Shown: piece after piece, positions 1 through 6,509 of the stretch | How the letters are laid out: every line of letters starts with the position of its first letter | Position numbering within the stretch: the stretch's first letter is position 1 | Source: a virus | Virus record (IMG/VR): IMGVR_UViG_3300021223_000018 | Span: 1 to 46,540 of that record | Reading direction: 5' to 3' (one strand) | DNA length: 46,540 nucleotides | Position numbers and translations under genes: made by a program | The notes under the pieces: generated by a model | Databases searched by the model: none | The model's input: the letters and a program-made list of their open reading frames with translations, nothing else | What the model was told of the DNA's origin: nothing

Positions 1-357
1 TTATTCGCCGCGATAAATGCAGCCGCTGGTGCAGGTCTCGTGGATGCGAATCGCGCTGAGCTCGGGCAACAGTGGTTTCAACTCATTCCAGATCCACTTG
101 GCGAGTACTTCGCTGGTGGGGTTTTCCAGGCCTGGAATGTCATTGAGGTAGTTGTGGTCGAGGCGTTCGTAGAGCGGCTTGAAAATCGCCTTGATCTCCG
201 AGAAGTCACGGATCCATCCGGTATGCGGGTCGAGGTCGCCGCTCAGGTGGATCGCCACCTTGAACGAATGGCCATGCAAGCGCCCGCATTTGTGGCCTTC
301 GGGCACGTGCGGCAGGCGGTGGGCGGATTCGAATGTAAATTCTTTGAAGATTTCCAC
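1..357 (-). CDS. queD: 6-carboxy-5,6,7,8-tetrahydropterin synthase
   Basis: Host chromosomal gene, 118 residues, close to the usual QueD length of about 120. The family converts 7,8-dihydroneopterin triphosphate to 6-carboxytetrahydropterin, an early step of queuosine tRNA-modification synthesis in the cytoplasm. Visible family features are the zinc-binding histidines in SAHRL (His13) and HGHSF (His28, His30), the catalytic Cys24 in HKCGRLHGH, and a C-terminal ET(C) segment. The start codon is GTG at 357 with only a weak AGGT upstream. It reads out of the prophage edge, so its native promoter may have been separated from it by the integration. It is complete at the left edge (TAA at 1-3). Confidence 0.95.
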   Translation of the reverse strand: MEIFKEFTFESAHRLPHVPEGHKCGRLHGHSFKVAIHLSGDLDPHTGWIRDFSEIKAIFKPLYERLDHNYLNDIPGLENPTSEVLAKWIWNELKPLLPELSAIRIHETCTSGCIYRGE

Positions 358-420
358 GGATTGACCTGTAGGGCTTGTGTTGCGTGGCTTTGGGGATATT
401 GTCAGTTACGGGTGTACTGA
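358..420. other. Left prophage junction, probable attL zone
   Basis: These 63 bp lie between the start of host queD and the stop of the phage AlpA-like gene, so the host/phage boundary (attL) must fall here or just inside. No tRNA or tmRNA 3' end is visible, unlike many P4-type integration sites. The partner attR lies beyond the right edge, next to the integrase start, so the core sequence cannot be read from this window. This is inferred from gene order only. Confidence 0.5.
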
Positions 421-433
421 TCAATGTACTGAT
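413..433. repeat. 9-bp direct repeat TGTACTGAT at the junction
   Basis: TGTACTGAT occurs at 413-421 and again at 425-433, 12 bp apart (about one helical turn). The second copy lies in the last codons of the AlpA-like gene. Tandem short repeats beside an att site are typical of integrase arm sites or excisionase binding sites; that role here is inference. Confidence 0.45.
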
Positions 434-639
434 TGGTCGTTGCTGGGCACTGTTGAGGTCATCCATTCAGCTATCGCGGACTGGCGCCAAGCGACCGAAT
501 TTGGACCTATTCTAACCTGTTTTGGGAAAGTGCCCTCCCTGATCCGCCGATAAACTGTGTTTCGGCCCAAGCCTGTAGTACGAAGCACCTCACCGAGGCG
601 CAGGAAGCGGTCGATGTCTTGCGAGTGGTTGGCGCTCAT
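421..639 (-). CDS. AlpA-family regulator / excisionase-like protein
   Basis: 72 residues with the AlpA/MerR-like winged-helix pattern: FLRLGEVLRTTGLGRNTVYRRI (residues 12-33), then a basic turn and an SVAWRQSAIAEWM segment. Family members bind DNA near att sites. In P4-like and CP4-57-like elements they activate integrase expression or act as excisionase. It is the last gene of the leftward operon and lies next to the predicted attL, while int lies at the other prophage end, so in the circular form the two would face the same attP. The start has AAGGTGA upstream. Its ATG overlaps the stop of the upstream gene by 4 bp. Confidence 0.85.
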   Translation of the reverse strand: MSANHSQDIDRFLRLGEVLRTTGLGRNTVYRRIREGTFPKQVRIGPNSVAWRQSAIAEWMTSTVPSNDQSVH

Positions 640-977
640 GGCTTCACCTTCAGGCCGAGTGATTCGATGGCTTCGCGAACTTCAATGCCGCGCATCAAGC
701 CGAAGATTTCGTCCGCATCGTCCACATCAGTCATGAACGGTACGAATTCATTTTGCTTATATGAGTCATACGCACCCTCGAAGCCTTTTATCTCAGGCAA
801 CTCCACCTCAATGGCTGCGCGAGAGGCTTGCCAAGCAAGCCAAGCCGTGTGCAATTCAATCTCTAGATAACCGGTTCCATCGGTGTCTCGGATAGTTTGT
901 GATGCGTCGCCAATGCCGAGCCATGCAGATTCAAAGGCCCACGATTCGAACTCTTCCCGCATTTTCTCAGTGCTCAT
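636..977 (-). CDS. Hypothetical phage protein, 113 aa
   Basis: Acidic 113-residue protein, not recognised. It begins MSTEKMREEFESWAFES and contains a central AWLAWQASRAAIEVELPEI segment, a layout common in small Pseudomonas and enteric phage proteins of unknown role (Ea22-like accessory proteins). Start chosen at 977 because GGAGGTGG precedes it on the minus strand and because it overlaps the upstream stop by 4 bp. A longer upstream extension in the same frame lacks a ribosome site. Function unknown. Confidence 0.75.
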   Translation of the reverse strand: MSTEKMREEFESWAFESAWLGIGDASQTIRDTDGTGYLEIELHTAWLAWQASRAAIEVELPEIKGFEGAYDSYKQNEFVPFMTDVDDADEIFGLMRGIEVREAIESLGLKVKP

Positions 978-1126
978 CGTGCCACCTCCACAGCCCTGAA
1001 TTGACCCGGCATCCAAAGCCGGCTTGGCTCGCCACGGTAGAAGCTGACGTAGCTGCCGGACTTGGCGGTTGACTTCGACACGCGGTGCCAGCGGCCGGTG
1101 TTGTCTTGGATTCGGTGGGTGGTCAT
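974..1126 (-). CDS. Small hypothetical protein, 50 aa
   Basis: A 50-residue, basic, aromatic-containing peptide (MTTHRIQDNTGRWHRVSK...). It sits in a run of ATGA overlaps: its stop overlaps the start at 977 and its ATG at 1126 overlaps the stop of the preceding gene. AGGTGG precedes the start. No family recognised. Position and coupling are the main evidence that it is real. Confidence 0.6.
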   Translation of the reverse strand: MTTHRIQDNTGRWHRVSKSTAKSGSYVSFYRGEPSRLWMPGQFRAVEVAR

Positions 1127-1662
1127 GGCGCCACCTGCTTGCGGTAGCCGGCATCCCAAAGCGCTTCCGCATCTTGGCGTAGATCGCGAATACAGTTATC
1201 AAGCATCGCGTATATGTCATTGATACCCGCTTCACGTTCTTCCGCCGCGATCTGCTCGGGAGTGCGGATGGGCCGGAATTCAGCTTTATGTCCTTCGACA
1301 CGTCGCTCTAGGCCGTTCGCCTCTTTTGTGATCACGTGGTGCTCACTCGCGTACATCAGCGTACGCACTTCCCATTGATCTCTCGGCCAACTCTCCGCTC
1401 TGTACTCGCACACCGTCCCAACAGGCGGCAGGCCTTCGCCGTCCCAGGCAGATGGGCGCTGCGTAACGTAGCTGAACGACTCGCGCCGAGAATTGTGGAA
1501 AGAGCCGCTCGAAGGATCGCCGCCGCCATACAAAAATGATTTTTCATGCTCCAGGTTTTGATGCTGCGTTTCGCCAAGCCAGAATTCCTTGATCCCGAAT
1601 CCGGTTTCGTGCAGCCCATGCGCTACAGCCCATTCTGGCGCCTTGCTCCAATAAATATTCAT
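1123..1662 (-). CDS. Hypothetical phage protein, 179 aa
   Basis: Begins MNIYWSKAPEWAVAHGLHE. The middle carries SAWDGEGLPPVGTVCEY and a short beta-rich section, and the end (residues about 130-175) is helical and charged (TPEQIAAEEREAGINDIY). The 'LPPVGTVCEYR' region recalls phage proteins with a small SH3-like or DUF551-like fold, but this is only an impression. It overlaps both neighbours by 4 bp in the leftward operon. Function unknown. Confidence 0.75.
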   Translation of the reverse strand: MNIYWSKAPEWAVAHGLHETGFGIKEFWLGETQHQNLEHEKSFLYGGGDPSSGSFHNSRRESFSYVTQRPSAWDGEGLPPVGTVCEYRAESWPRDQWEVRTLMYASEHHVITKEANGLERRVEGHKAEFRPIRTPEQIAAEEREAGINDIYAMLDNCIRDLRQDAEALWDAGYRKQVAP

Positions 1663-1838
1663 GCCTTTCTCCCAGCTTCACGCTGTGCCTTGTTCCAGCC
1701 GGCAACCCAGCGGGAATTAGAAATTGGTGATTTGTCCCCGCAAAACGGGTTCTCTTTGATTTCGAGGCCTTTGATAAAACCCAGGAACCCCTGCTCAAAC
1801 GGGCTGATCTTCTGGCCGTACAGTTCAGCGGAAGGCAT
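1659..1838 (-). CDS. Ribosome modulation factor-like small protein, 59 aa
   Basis: A 59-residue ORF. The body, FEQGFLGFIKGLEIKENPF followed by SRWVAGWNKAQRE, follows the spacing seen in RMF-type proteins: aromatic/Gly pairs, an NPF or CPY turn, then W..GW..A. RMF in bacteria binds the 30S platform and promotes inactive ribosome dimers in stationary phase. Whether the phage version does this is unknown. ATG at 1838; the TGA overlaps the next start at 1662 by 4 bp. The overlap with both neighbours supports translation. Confidence 0.65.
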   Translation of the reverse strand: MPSAELYGQKISPFEQGFLGFIKGLEIKENPFCGDKSPISNSRWVAGWNKAQREAGRKA

Positions 1839-2031
1839 GGCGAGCCACCTCGATCACGGCCAGAACAGTCTTGGCGTAGTCCGGCGGATAGTTCAGCGCT
1901 GTCACCTCAAGGTTGCAGGCGACCGTCTCCAGTGGCCCGCGCTCGTCGAACATGCACCGAGGCAAGTGCGATGCAGACTCAAGCATCTGCGCCGCCAGAA
2001 TCTGGGCTTCACGTATTTCAATGTGAGACAT
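1825..2031 (-). CDS. Hypothetical protein, 68 aa
   Basis: 68 residues (MSHIEIREAQILAAQMLES...), mostly helical, ending LNYPPDYAKTVLAVIEVARHAFR. The start at 2031 is supported by AAGGAG ten bases upstream; the frame stays open further upstream but without a ribosome site. It overlaps the following RMF-like gene by 14 bp. No family recognised. Confidence 0.65.
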   Translation of the reverse strand: MSHIEIREAQILAAQMLESASHLPRCMFDERGPLETVACNLEVTALNYPPDYAKTVLAVIEVARHAFR

Positions 2032-2066
2032 GACAAAGCTCCTTGCCGGGGTGCGGCAGGCTTGGG

Positions 2067-2294
2067 TTATTTCGTACTGGTGGGCCGAGCGGATTTGACG
2101 TACTGGATAACGCACCAGATGGCGAAGGCGATGGTCAGCATCAGCCACGCAACGGTGCCGAGGAATGCGCCGACCCGCTCAAGGTCGCCATTGATTCCGA
2201 GCAGCACCGGCACCGCACGACCGAACCAGATATCTGTGACGCCCAGGTACAGCGCGGCGACCAGCAGGACTAGGGGGCGAATGAAGAATTTCAT
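2067..2294 (-). CDS. Small integral membrane protein, 75 aa
   Basis: 75 residues with two hydrophobic stretches that look like transmembrane helices: about 4-20 (FIRPLVLLVAALYLGV) and about 41-64 (VGAFLGTVAWLMLTIAFAIWCV). The tail after the second helix is short and basic. Such two-helix proteins are common in phage accessory regions (superinfection exclusion, holin-like or host-membrane effects); nothing shows which applies here. It lies in the leftward operon between an unknown 68-aa gene and a methyltransferase. Confidence 0.7.
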   Translation of the reverse strand: MKFFIRPLVLLVAALYLGVTDIWFGRAVPVLLGINGDLERVGAFLGTVAWLMLTIAFAIWCVIQYVKSARPTSTK

Positions 2295-2367
2295 GTGGTG
2301 TCCTTGCCGCGCTGGGCGGCAGAAAGTGGCCTACCGCTCGCCTGCAGGCATTTAGGGGGGAATGGGG

Positions 2368-2838
2368 TTAGGGATGCTTCATGAACGTGATCCAGTGCGT
2401 CTTCTCGCGCTTCCCTGACTTGTGGCCAAACAGCGGCTGCTCGTTGGTAAGCGCCAAAATCTCGCTGACTCGGACCTGGGTCTCGTTCCATTTGAAGATC
2501 AGGAACTGGCCAGGCCGCAGTACCCGGAAGCACTCCGCGAAGCCTTTGCGGAGATCGTCGCGCCAGTCGTCGGTGAGGATCCCGTACTTGAGCCGTAACC
2601 AGCTTTCGCGCCCGGCACGCACCAGGTGCGGGGGATCGAACACCACCATGTTGAAACTGGCGTCGGGGAAGGGCAGATGCCGGAAGTCCATGATGACGTC
2701 GGGCTCAACCTTCAGCACCCGGCCATCACACAGCACATGCTCTTCATCGCGGATGTCACCGAACAGGGCGCGCTGGTCACCCTTGTCGAACCACATCATG
2801 CGGCTGGCGCTACAAGGGTCGAGGACTTGAGCGTTCAT
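2368..2838 (-). CDS. SAM-dependent methyltransferase-like protein
   Basis: 156 residues. It shows VLDPCSASRMMWF (a motif I-like region, about residues 5-17), VEPDVIMDFRHLPF, then VVFDPPHL (a DPP(Y/H)-type motif IV, residues about 65-72), and a later FRVLRPGQFLIFKW typical of Rossmann-fold class I methyltransferases. The DPPH motif suggests an amino-methyltransferase on DNA, but no target-recognition domain is seen, so the substrate is open. It is short for a stand-alone DNA methylase. Phages often carry such genes against host restriction. It overlaps the tiny upstream ORF by 4 bp. Confidence 0.75.
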   Translation of the reverse strand: MNAQVLDPCSASRMMWFDKGDQRALFGDIRDEEHVLCDGRVLKVEPDVIMDFRHLPFPDASFNMVVFDPPHLVRAGRESWLRLKYGILTDDWRDDLRKGFAECFRVLRPGQFLIFKWNETQVRVSEILALTNEQPLFGHKSGKREKTHWITFMKHP

Positions 2839-2891
2839 GGCCTTGGCCCCTTGTAGATGAAGACGTAGGCGAACCAGAGGGTGGCGATCAT
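2835..2891 (-). CDS. 18-aa hydrophobic mini-ORF, coupled on both sides
   Basis: Encodes MIATLWFAYVFIYKGPRP. Its ATG (2891) overlaps the stop of the upstream HNH gene by 4 bp and its TGA overlaps the methyltransferase start by 4 bp. It may be a true micro-protein (one short hydrophobic helix) or a relay that keeps ribosomes moving between the larger genes. The sequence evidence is positional only. Confidence 0.4.
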   Translation of the reverse strand: MIATLWFAYVFIYKGPRP

Positions 2892-3289
2892 GGCTGCTGC
2901 TCCTTTTCGAAGTGGAACACCACCGGCGCGCCTGTCTCGGCGATCAGTCCATAGGACTTGGCCAGGCGATAGATGGGGTGGTAGCTGTTGAGGGAGTTGA
3001 TGTGCCCGGCGATCCAAGTCCGCCAGCCTTCCAGGGTTTGGCCGCCCTTGCTGATGTTGCAGGGCGCGCAGGCCGGCATCATGTTCTCCAGCACATCGTG
3101 CTCGGGGCGAAGCGGCTTGCCCGATACCAGCTTCCAGGTGCCGGAGATGGTCTGCTTTGAAAGCAACTCGCGCACCACCGGGGCGAGATGGTCGGCGTGC
3201 CACCGGTCACCCAGCAGCACTCCGCAATAGGCGCAGTGTCCGCCGTATTTCAGGCGCACTTGCTCGCGCTCAGCTTTCTTCAGGCGCAT
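2888..3289 (-). CDS. HNH endonuclease-like protein, 133 aa
   Basis: Zinc-finger HNH fold. C19-AYC-22 is followed by HADHLAPV (His31/His34 as metal and catalytic residues), and then CAPCNISKGG (the second Cys pair plus the N of HNH). The tail SLNSYHPIYRLAKSYGL is typical of phage HNH proteins that lack a separate DNA-binding domain. Phage HNH proteins nick or cut DNA in recombination, packaging or homing; this copy sits far from the terminase, so an early role is more likely. Confidence 0.85.
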   Translation of the reverse strand: MRLKKAEREQVRLKYGGHCAYCGVLLGDRWHADHLAPVVRELLSKQTISGTWKLVSGKPLRPEHDVLENMMPACAPCNISKGGQTLEGWRTWIAGHINSLNSYHPIYRLAKSYGLIAETGAPVVFHFEKEQQP

Positions 3290-3403
3290 AGGTATCCTTG
3301 CCGCTATAGCGGCTGACTTTGAGTTGGTTAACGAATTTTGATGAATGGCACCGAAAGTTGGGATTTCCGGGGAGGGGTTGGCGTTATTTGGTGTTCAGGC
3401 GGG

Positions 3404-3949
3404 TTACTTCGTCGAGGCAGGCGTTCCAGCGTTACCTCTTGCGAATTCACCATGAAGCCGGGCTGCAGCCATGTTGTAAGCGTGGGCGGCGTCTTGAGGA
3501 TCATCAAAAACACCTATCAGGCGTCTTTGACCGTTGGCTGAGATCTGAGCCCGATACTTTTTATCCCGCTTTGACCAGCTCACGCCTTTGAAGCCTGTCG
3601 TATTGTTCGGCTTCATAGGGGAGTTGAAGTTATTCTGCGAGTTTGTGGCCTCACGAAGGTTTGAAATCCTGTTGTCCGAGCGGACGGTATTGATGTGATC
3701 AATGTTCTCCTTTGGCCATTGGCCTGTGTGAAACAGCCACGCAAGACGCTGACAGGAGAACCGGACCTGGCCAATTTTTATATATCGGTAGCCACTTGGG
3801 TGTAGATAGCCAGCTATGGTCCCTATGCCTCGGGTATTCTTTCCGGCCGTCATCCATCTGAAGATCCCCATTTCAGGATCGTAAGTCAGAGATGACAGCG
3901 CTAGCGCCTTTGCCTCTTCAGTCTCTTTGGCTTTCCTGGCTTCAGTCAT
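3404..3949 (-). CDS. HNH homing-type endonuclease with AP2 domain
   Basis: 181 residues. The central HNH part contains NIDHINTVRSDNRISNLREAT (about residues 82-102), the classical H..N..N pattern. It is followed by NNTTGFKGVSW and the three-strand/helix AP2 DNA-binding domain (YRAQISANGQRRLIGVF, then DAAHAYNMAAARLHG). HNH-AP2 proteins are mostly free-standing homing endonucleases. The gene begins 4 bp inside an 18-codon ORF and is followed by about 110 bp without a clear gene, which fits a late insertion into a former gene. Confidence 0.88.
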   Translation of the reverse strand: MTEARKAKETEEAKALALSSLTYDPEMGIFRWMTAGKNTRGIGTIAGYLHPSGYRYIKIGQVRFSCQRLAWLFHTGQWPKENIDHINTVRSDNRISNLREATNSQNNFNSPMKPNNTTGFKGVSWSKRDKKYRAQISANGQRRLIGVFDDPQDAAHAYNMAAARLHGEFARGNAGTPASTK

Positions 3950-4002
3950 TGCGCCTCCAGCAACCCACGCGGCACGCCGTCAATCGTTTTGTTGGTGGTC
4001 AT
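3946..4002 (-). pseudogene. 18-codon ORF, possible truncated gene start
   Basis: Reads MTTNKTIDGVPRGLLEAQ and stops where the AP2/HNH gene begins. Openings of the kind 'T.DVPRELLE' recur at the start of longer Pseudomonas phage proteins of unknown function (recalled, not searched). It may therefore be the N-terminal remnant of a gene cut by the homing endonuclease, or merely a coupling mini-ORF. ATG at 4002 overlaps the previous stop by 4 bp. Confidence 0.35.
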
Positions 4003-4226
4003 TCGTCGCGACTCCAGCTTGGCAGTGAGTAGAAGCCAGGTTTGTGACGCTTAAGGATGCCGCGAGCCACCAGCGCATTTACGCTGCGCTCGATTTCCTC
4101 AAGCGTTCTTCCGCCAAGCCCGTAGGCTCGGTGATGGGTTGTGCCCGCGCCGATGTAGGTGTATCCGCCATCGGTAACCCATTGGACGATTGCTTTTTGA
4201 ACCGTCCCAAGGCGTTTGTTCGTCAT
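3999..4226 (-). CDS. Small winged-helix-like protein, 75 aa
   Basis: 75 residues (MTNKRLGTVQKAIVQWVTDGG...). The order helix, helix, EEIERSVNALVARGILKRHKPGFYSL looks like a winged-helix DNA-binding fold: a recognition helix followed by a two-strand wing. It could be a small regulator of the operon. No specific family recognised. Confidence 0.6.
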   Translation of the reverse strand: MTNKRLGTVQKAIVQWVTDGGYTYIGAGTTHHRAYGLGGRTLEEIERSVNALVARGILKRHKPGFYSLPSWSRDE

Positions 4227-4290
4227 AAATCACCTCAGCAAATCAGTTGTGCCAGTGCCAGCAGGCACCAGCAGTAGGCGGGGAGTTGGG

Positions 4291-4731
4291 TTAGGGCTCG
4301 TCGAACTCCATAGGCGGCATCTTTTCGATGCCGATCATGCGGAAGTCAGGGTCGGCCTCTGCTGGCTTGAGTTCGGCTCTTTCTCTTGACCAAAAACGCT
4401 TTACCACTACGCAGATTTCAGCCTCAAGCTCAGAGTGCGTCTCTCGCGTAAGCTCTCCCGTATCTGTAACGCACTCCAAAAGAGCTACAGCGTCAGTCAA
4501 CAGCTCATCCGCTGCGGTCAGGCGCCGTTGCAGGGCGTCGCATTCCTCGGCAAATGACTGGGAGCCTTCCTCTGCAAACTTCAGGTTCTGGGCCAGGGCG
4601 TCACGCTCGGCGGTTACCCGGTCGAAGTCGGCTGCCAAAACGTACACCGACATCATCGGGTATAGCTTGAGCAGCCCCTCGGTCGCTTCAACCATGTCGC
4701 CAATACGGCCATACCGCTTCACTTCACTCAT
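4291..4731 (-). CDS. Ea22-like coiled-coil protein, 146 aa
   Basis: 146 residues with a long heptad-rich central section (about 38-115: DFDRVTAERDALAQNLKF ... LQRRLTAADELLTDAV) and an acidic tail ending MPPMEFDEP. It resembles the loosely defined Ea22/'ead' accessory proteins of lambdoid phages, which have no settled function. Start at 4731 (ATGAGTGAAGTG) with GGAGGTGGGTC upstream on the minus strand. Confidence 0.65.
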   Translation of the reverse strand: MSEVKRYGRIGDMVEATEGLLKLYPMMSVYVLAADFDRVTAERDALAQNLKFAEEGSQSFAEECDALQRRLTAADELLTDAVALLECVTDTGELTRETHSELEAEICVVVKRFWSRERAELKPAEADPDFRMIGIEKMPPMEFDEP

Positions 4732-4755
4732 GACCCACCTCCAAATAATCAGAAA

Positions 4756-4881
4756 TCACAACCGACGGCCTCTGTAGGCAACCGGCATAAACACATAATT
4801 GCCTCGGTCATCTTGAATGACCGTCCACGCGTCGTTGGTCAGTCGAGCCATTAGCTCGCTGAATCGGTATTGGCGGATCAT
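4756..4881 (-). CDS. Small hypothetical protein, 41 aa
   Basis: 41 residues (MIRQYRFSELMARLTNDAW...GRRL), with GGAGAG six bases before the ATG at 4881. A short helix is followed by a beta pair (WTVIQDDRGNYVFMPV). Strong ribosome site and position in the operon support it. No family recognised. Confidence 0.55.
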   Translation of the reverse strand: MIRQYRFSELMARLTNDAWTVIQDDRGNYVFMPVAYRGRRL

Positions 4882-4933
4882 GGGGCTCTCCAGGCGCTGA
4901 TGTCCGGCGACCGGATGCAGCGAGTAGGGTGGG

Positions 4934-5245
4934 TTACTCGTCGTGGCAGATGCGAAGGGCTTCGCGGTTGTAGGCGAGCTGCAATTTTGCCGACACGTTT
5001 TCGGGTATCACATAGCTGTGCCGCGGCGGCGCGAGGAACTGCGCTGATCCTGCTGGGCCTAGGCCGTGCAAGTGGTGAATCATCAAGGTCATGGCCTCGC
5101 CCTGTTCCTCGATGCCGTGCCAGGACATCAGGTCAGCCAGGGCCTGGCGGGTGCCGGCCATGGTGTGGAGTCGCAATTCTTCCTCGCCGCGAGTCTTTCG
5201 CCTCGCCGCAGTCTTTGCTGACCGTTCTTTCGGTTGGGCTGCCAT
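4934..5245 (-). CDS. Putative ribbon-helix-helix protein, 103 aa
   Basis: The basic N-terminus (KERSAKTAARRKTRG) is followed by EEELRLHTMAGTRQALADLMSWHGIEE, which looks like a ribbon-helix-helix unit: a short strand then two helices. The C-terminal third is unassigned (PRHSYVIPENVSAKLQLAYNRE). It is probably a DNA-binding accessory protein. It lies directly downstream of the 214-aa HTH gene, 2 bp apart. Confidence 0.6.
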   Translation of the reverse strand: MAAQPKERSAKTAARRKTRGEEELRLHTMAGTRQALADLMSWHGIEEQGEAMTLMIHHLHGLGPAGSAQFLAPPRHSYVIPENVSAKLQLAYNREALRICHDE

Positions 5246-5247
5246 GG

Positions 5248-5892
5248 TTAGGCCTGCTGGGCTTGTTTCGGGAAGAAGGCCGGATGAGGGCCTTTGGTAG
5301 CTTTCGGATAGTCGATATTGAACTTGGCCAGGATGCGGTTGAAGGTCCTGAACGTGACGCCGAGTTGGTCGATCGCCTGGTTGCGAGTCAGGCCGATCTC
5401 CTTGAATGCGTTGATGCGCTCGGCGGTGTTTGCGTCGTACTTATCGTCAGCACGGCCACGCTTCTTATCGGCGCCATTGCGGTACTCGGCCGGCTTGAAC
5501 TTGAAGTCGTGCTGGGTGGCCATCGTATACAGCATCTTGCGTGACAGTCCGGTGCGCTGGCTGACTTCGGAGTAGCACATGGTCTCGGCGAGCTTTTTGA
5601 CCTGATCGACTAGTCTTGCTCGATCCTTGGCGGCAATTGCCTGTCGCTCGGCACGCTCAATTTCACGGAGCGTCATCTTTTCGGCGACCTTTGGTGCTTC
5701 TTCGGGGGCGGCGGCAGATGTCTTGGGCGCCTTCACACTTGGCGGCGGCTCGAACCTTTCCCGAGGCTTAAAGCTCGGCCCCTCCAACACCTGAATAGTC
5801 CCTCCCTTTCGCAGGAACTCTTCGCGCTGCATTGCTATCTCGTTCGCCTCGCGACGGTGGTGGGCGACATCGTTGATTAGGTTGCTGATCAT
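5248..5892 (-). CDS. Helix-turn-helix phage protein, 214 aa
   Basis: The N-terminus is helical (MISNLINDVAHHRREANEIAMQ), then a Pro/Ala-rich linker (about 50-75), then two HTH-like units: AETMCYSEVSQRTGLSRKMLYTMA (about 105-128) and INAFKEIGLTRNQAIDQLGVTFRTFNRIL (about 160-188). It is likely a DNA-binding protein of the leftward operon. It overlaps the exonuclease stop by 4 bp, so it may work with, or be expressed with, the recombination genes. Confidence 0.7.
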   Translation of the reverse strand: MISNLINDVAHHRREANEIAMQREEFLRKGGTIQVLEGPSFKPRERFEPPPSVKAPKTSAAAPEEAPKVAEKMTLREIERAERQAIAAKDRARLVDQVKKLAETMCYSEVSQRTGLSRKMLYTMATQHDFKFKPAEYRNGADKKRGRADDKYDANTAERINAFKEIGLTRNQAIDQLGVTFRTFNRILAKFNIDYPKATKGPHPAFFPKQAQQA

Positions 5893-6506
5893 GCTGCTAT
5901 CCCCAAGACCCGATTCATCCGGTCGTCCAAGAGTTCGTAGAATGTGCTGACACGCTCCGACAGCTTGCGGATCAGCGCCTCATCTCGGTATGCGCGCTTG
6001 ATGAACAGCGGCATACCTGGCCAGTAGCAAACGAAGTCGATCCACTCGCGCTCCGATATCCACAGGCCGCCCTGGCACTGGGCAACGTGTTCTTTCGGGA
6101 TTTCGCCGGAGAGGATCACTTCAACCTGGAATTTCGGGAGTTTGGTCTTAATCTCCGTCAGGCCATTGGCTCCCACCAGCGAGTCAGGAGAGTAGCCGGC
6201 GCCGTGGTTCAGGATGATCGCAACCTGACTGGTTTCGACCTCCTCGCGCTGCTCGTACAGCTTGCGGGCAACGCCTTCCAACTCGTGACCGCGCTCGGTG
6301 TGCCGGTTACCCATGAACGGGTCGGCAGCCTCGCCTGTGATGCGCTCGCCGATCAACGTGTTCATGTACGTGAACGCGCCGGCTCCGAATCCGGCCTCGC
6401 CTTTGCCGTTTACCAGCAGACAATCCAGCTCTGAGCAAGTGGCTATGCCCAGGCGCAAGGCCAGCCACTCCGCCGAGCCCTGCTCAACCTCAGTGATGAT
6501 TTGCAT
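5889..6506 (-). CDS. YqaJ-type viral recombinase (5'-3' exonuclease)
   Basis: 205 residues with the lambda-exonuclease/YqaJ pattern: AEWLALRLGIATCSELDCLL near the N-terminus, RHTERGHELEGVARKLYEQ (His/Glu metal region), YSPDSLVGANGLTEIKTK (the D...E-I-K active-site motif, about residues 105-123) and HVAQCQGGLWI. The family digests one strand of double-stranded DNA ends to give 3' overhangs. It is paired with the ERF annealing protein 3 bp away, giving a Red-like recombination module used in replication or concatemer formation. Confidence 0.92.
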   Translation of the reverse strand: MQIITEVEQGSAEWLALRLGIATCSELDCLLVNGKGEAGFGAGAFTYMNTLIGERITGEAADPFMGNRHTERGHELEGVARKLYEQREEVETSQVAIILNHGAGYSPDSLVGANGLTEIKTKLPKFQVEVILSGEIPKEHVAQCQGGLWISEREWIDFVCYWPGMPLFIKRAYRDEALIRKLSERVSTFYELLDDRMNRVLGIAA

Positions 6507-6509
6507 GAT

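Noticed and set aside
206-466. 86-aa minus-strand ORF across the junction between alpA and queD
   Set aside because: Overlaps queD and alpA in another frame, Arg/Pro-rich shadow composition; the junction makes a spanning gene unlikely.
1546-2355. 269-aa plus-strand ORF opposite the small leftward genes
   Set aside because: It is antisense to several coupled small genes with good ribosome sites and shows no domain-like composition.
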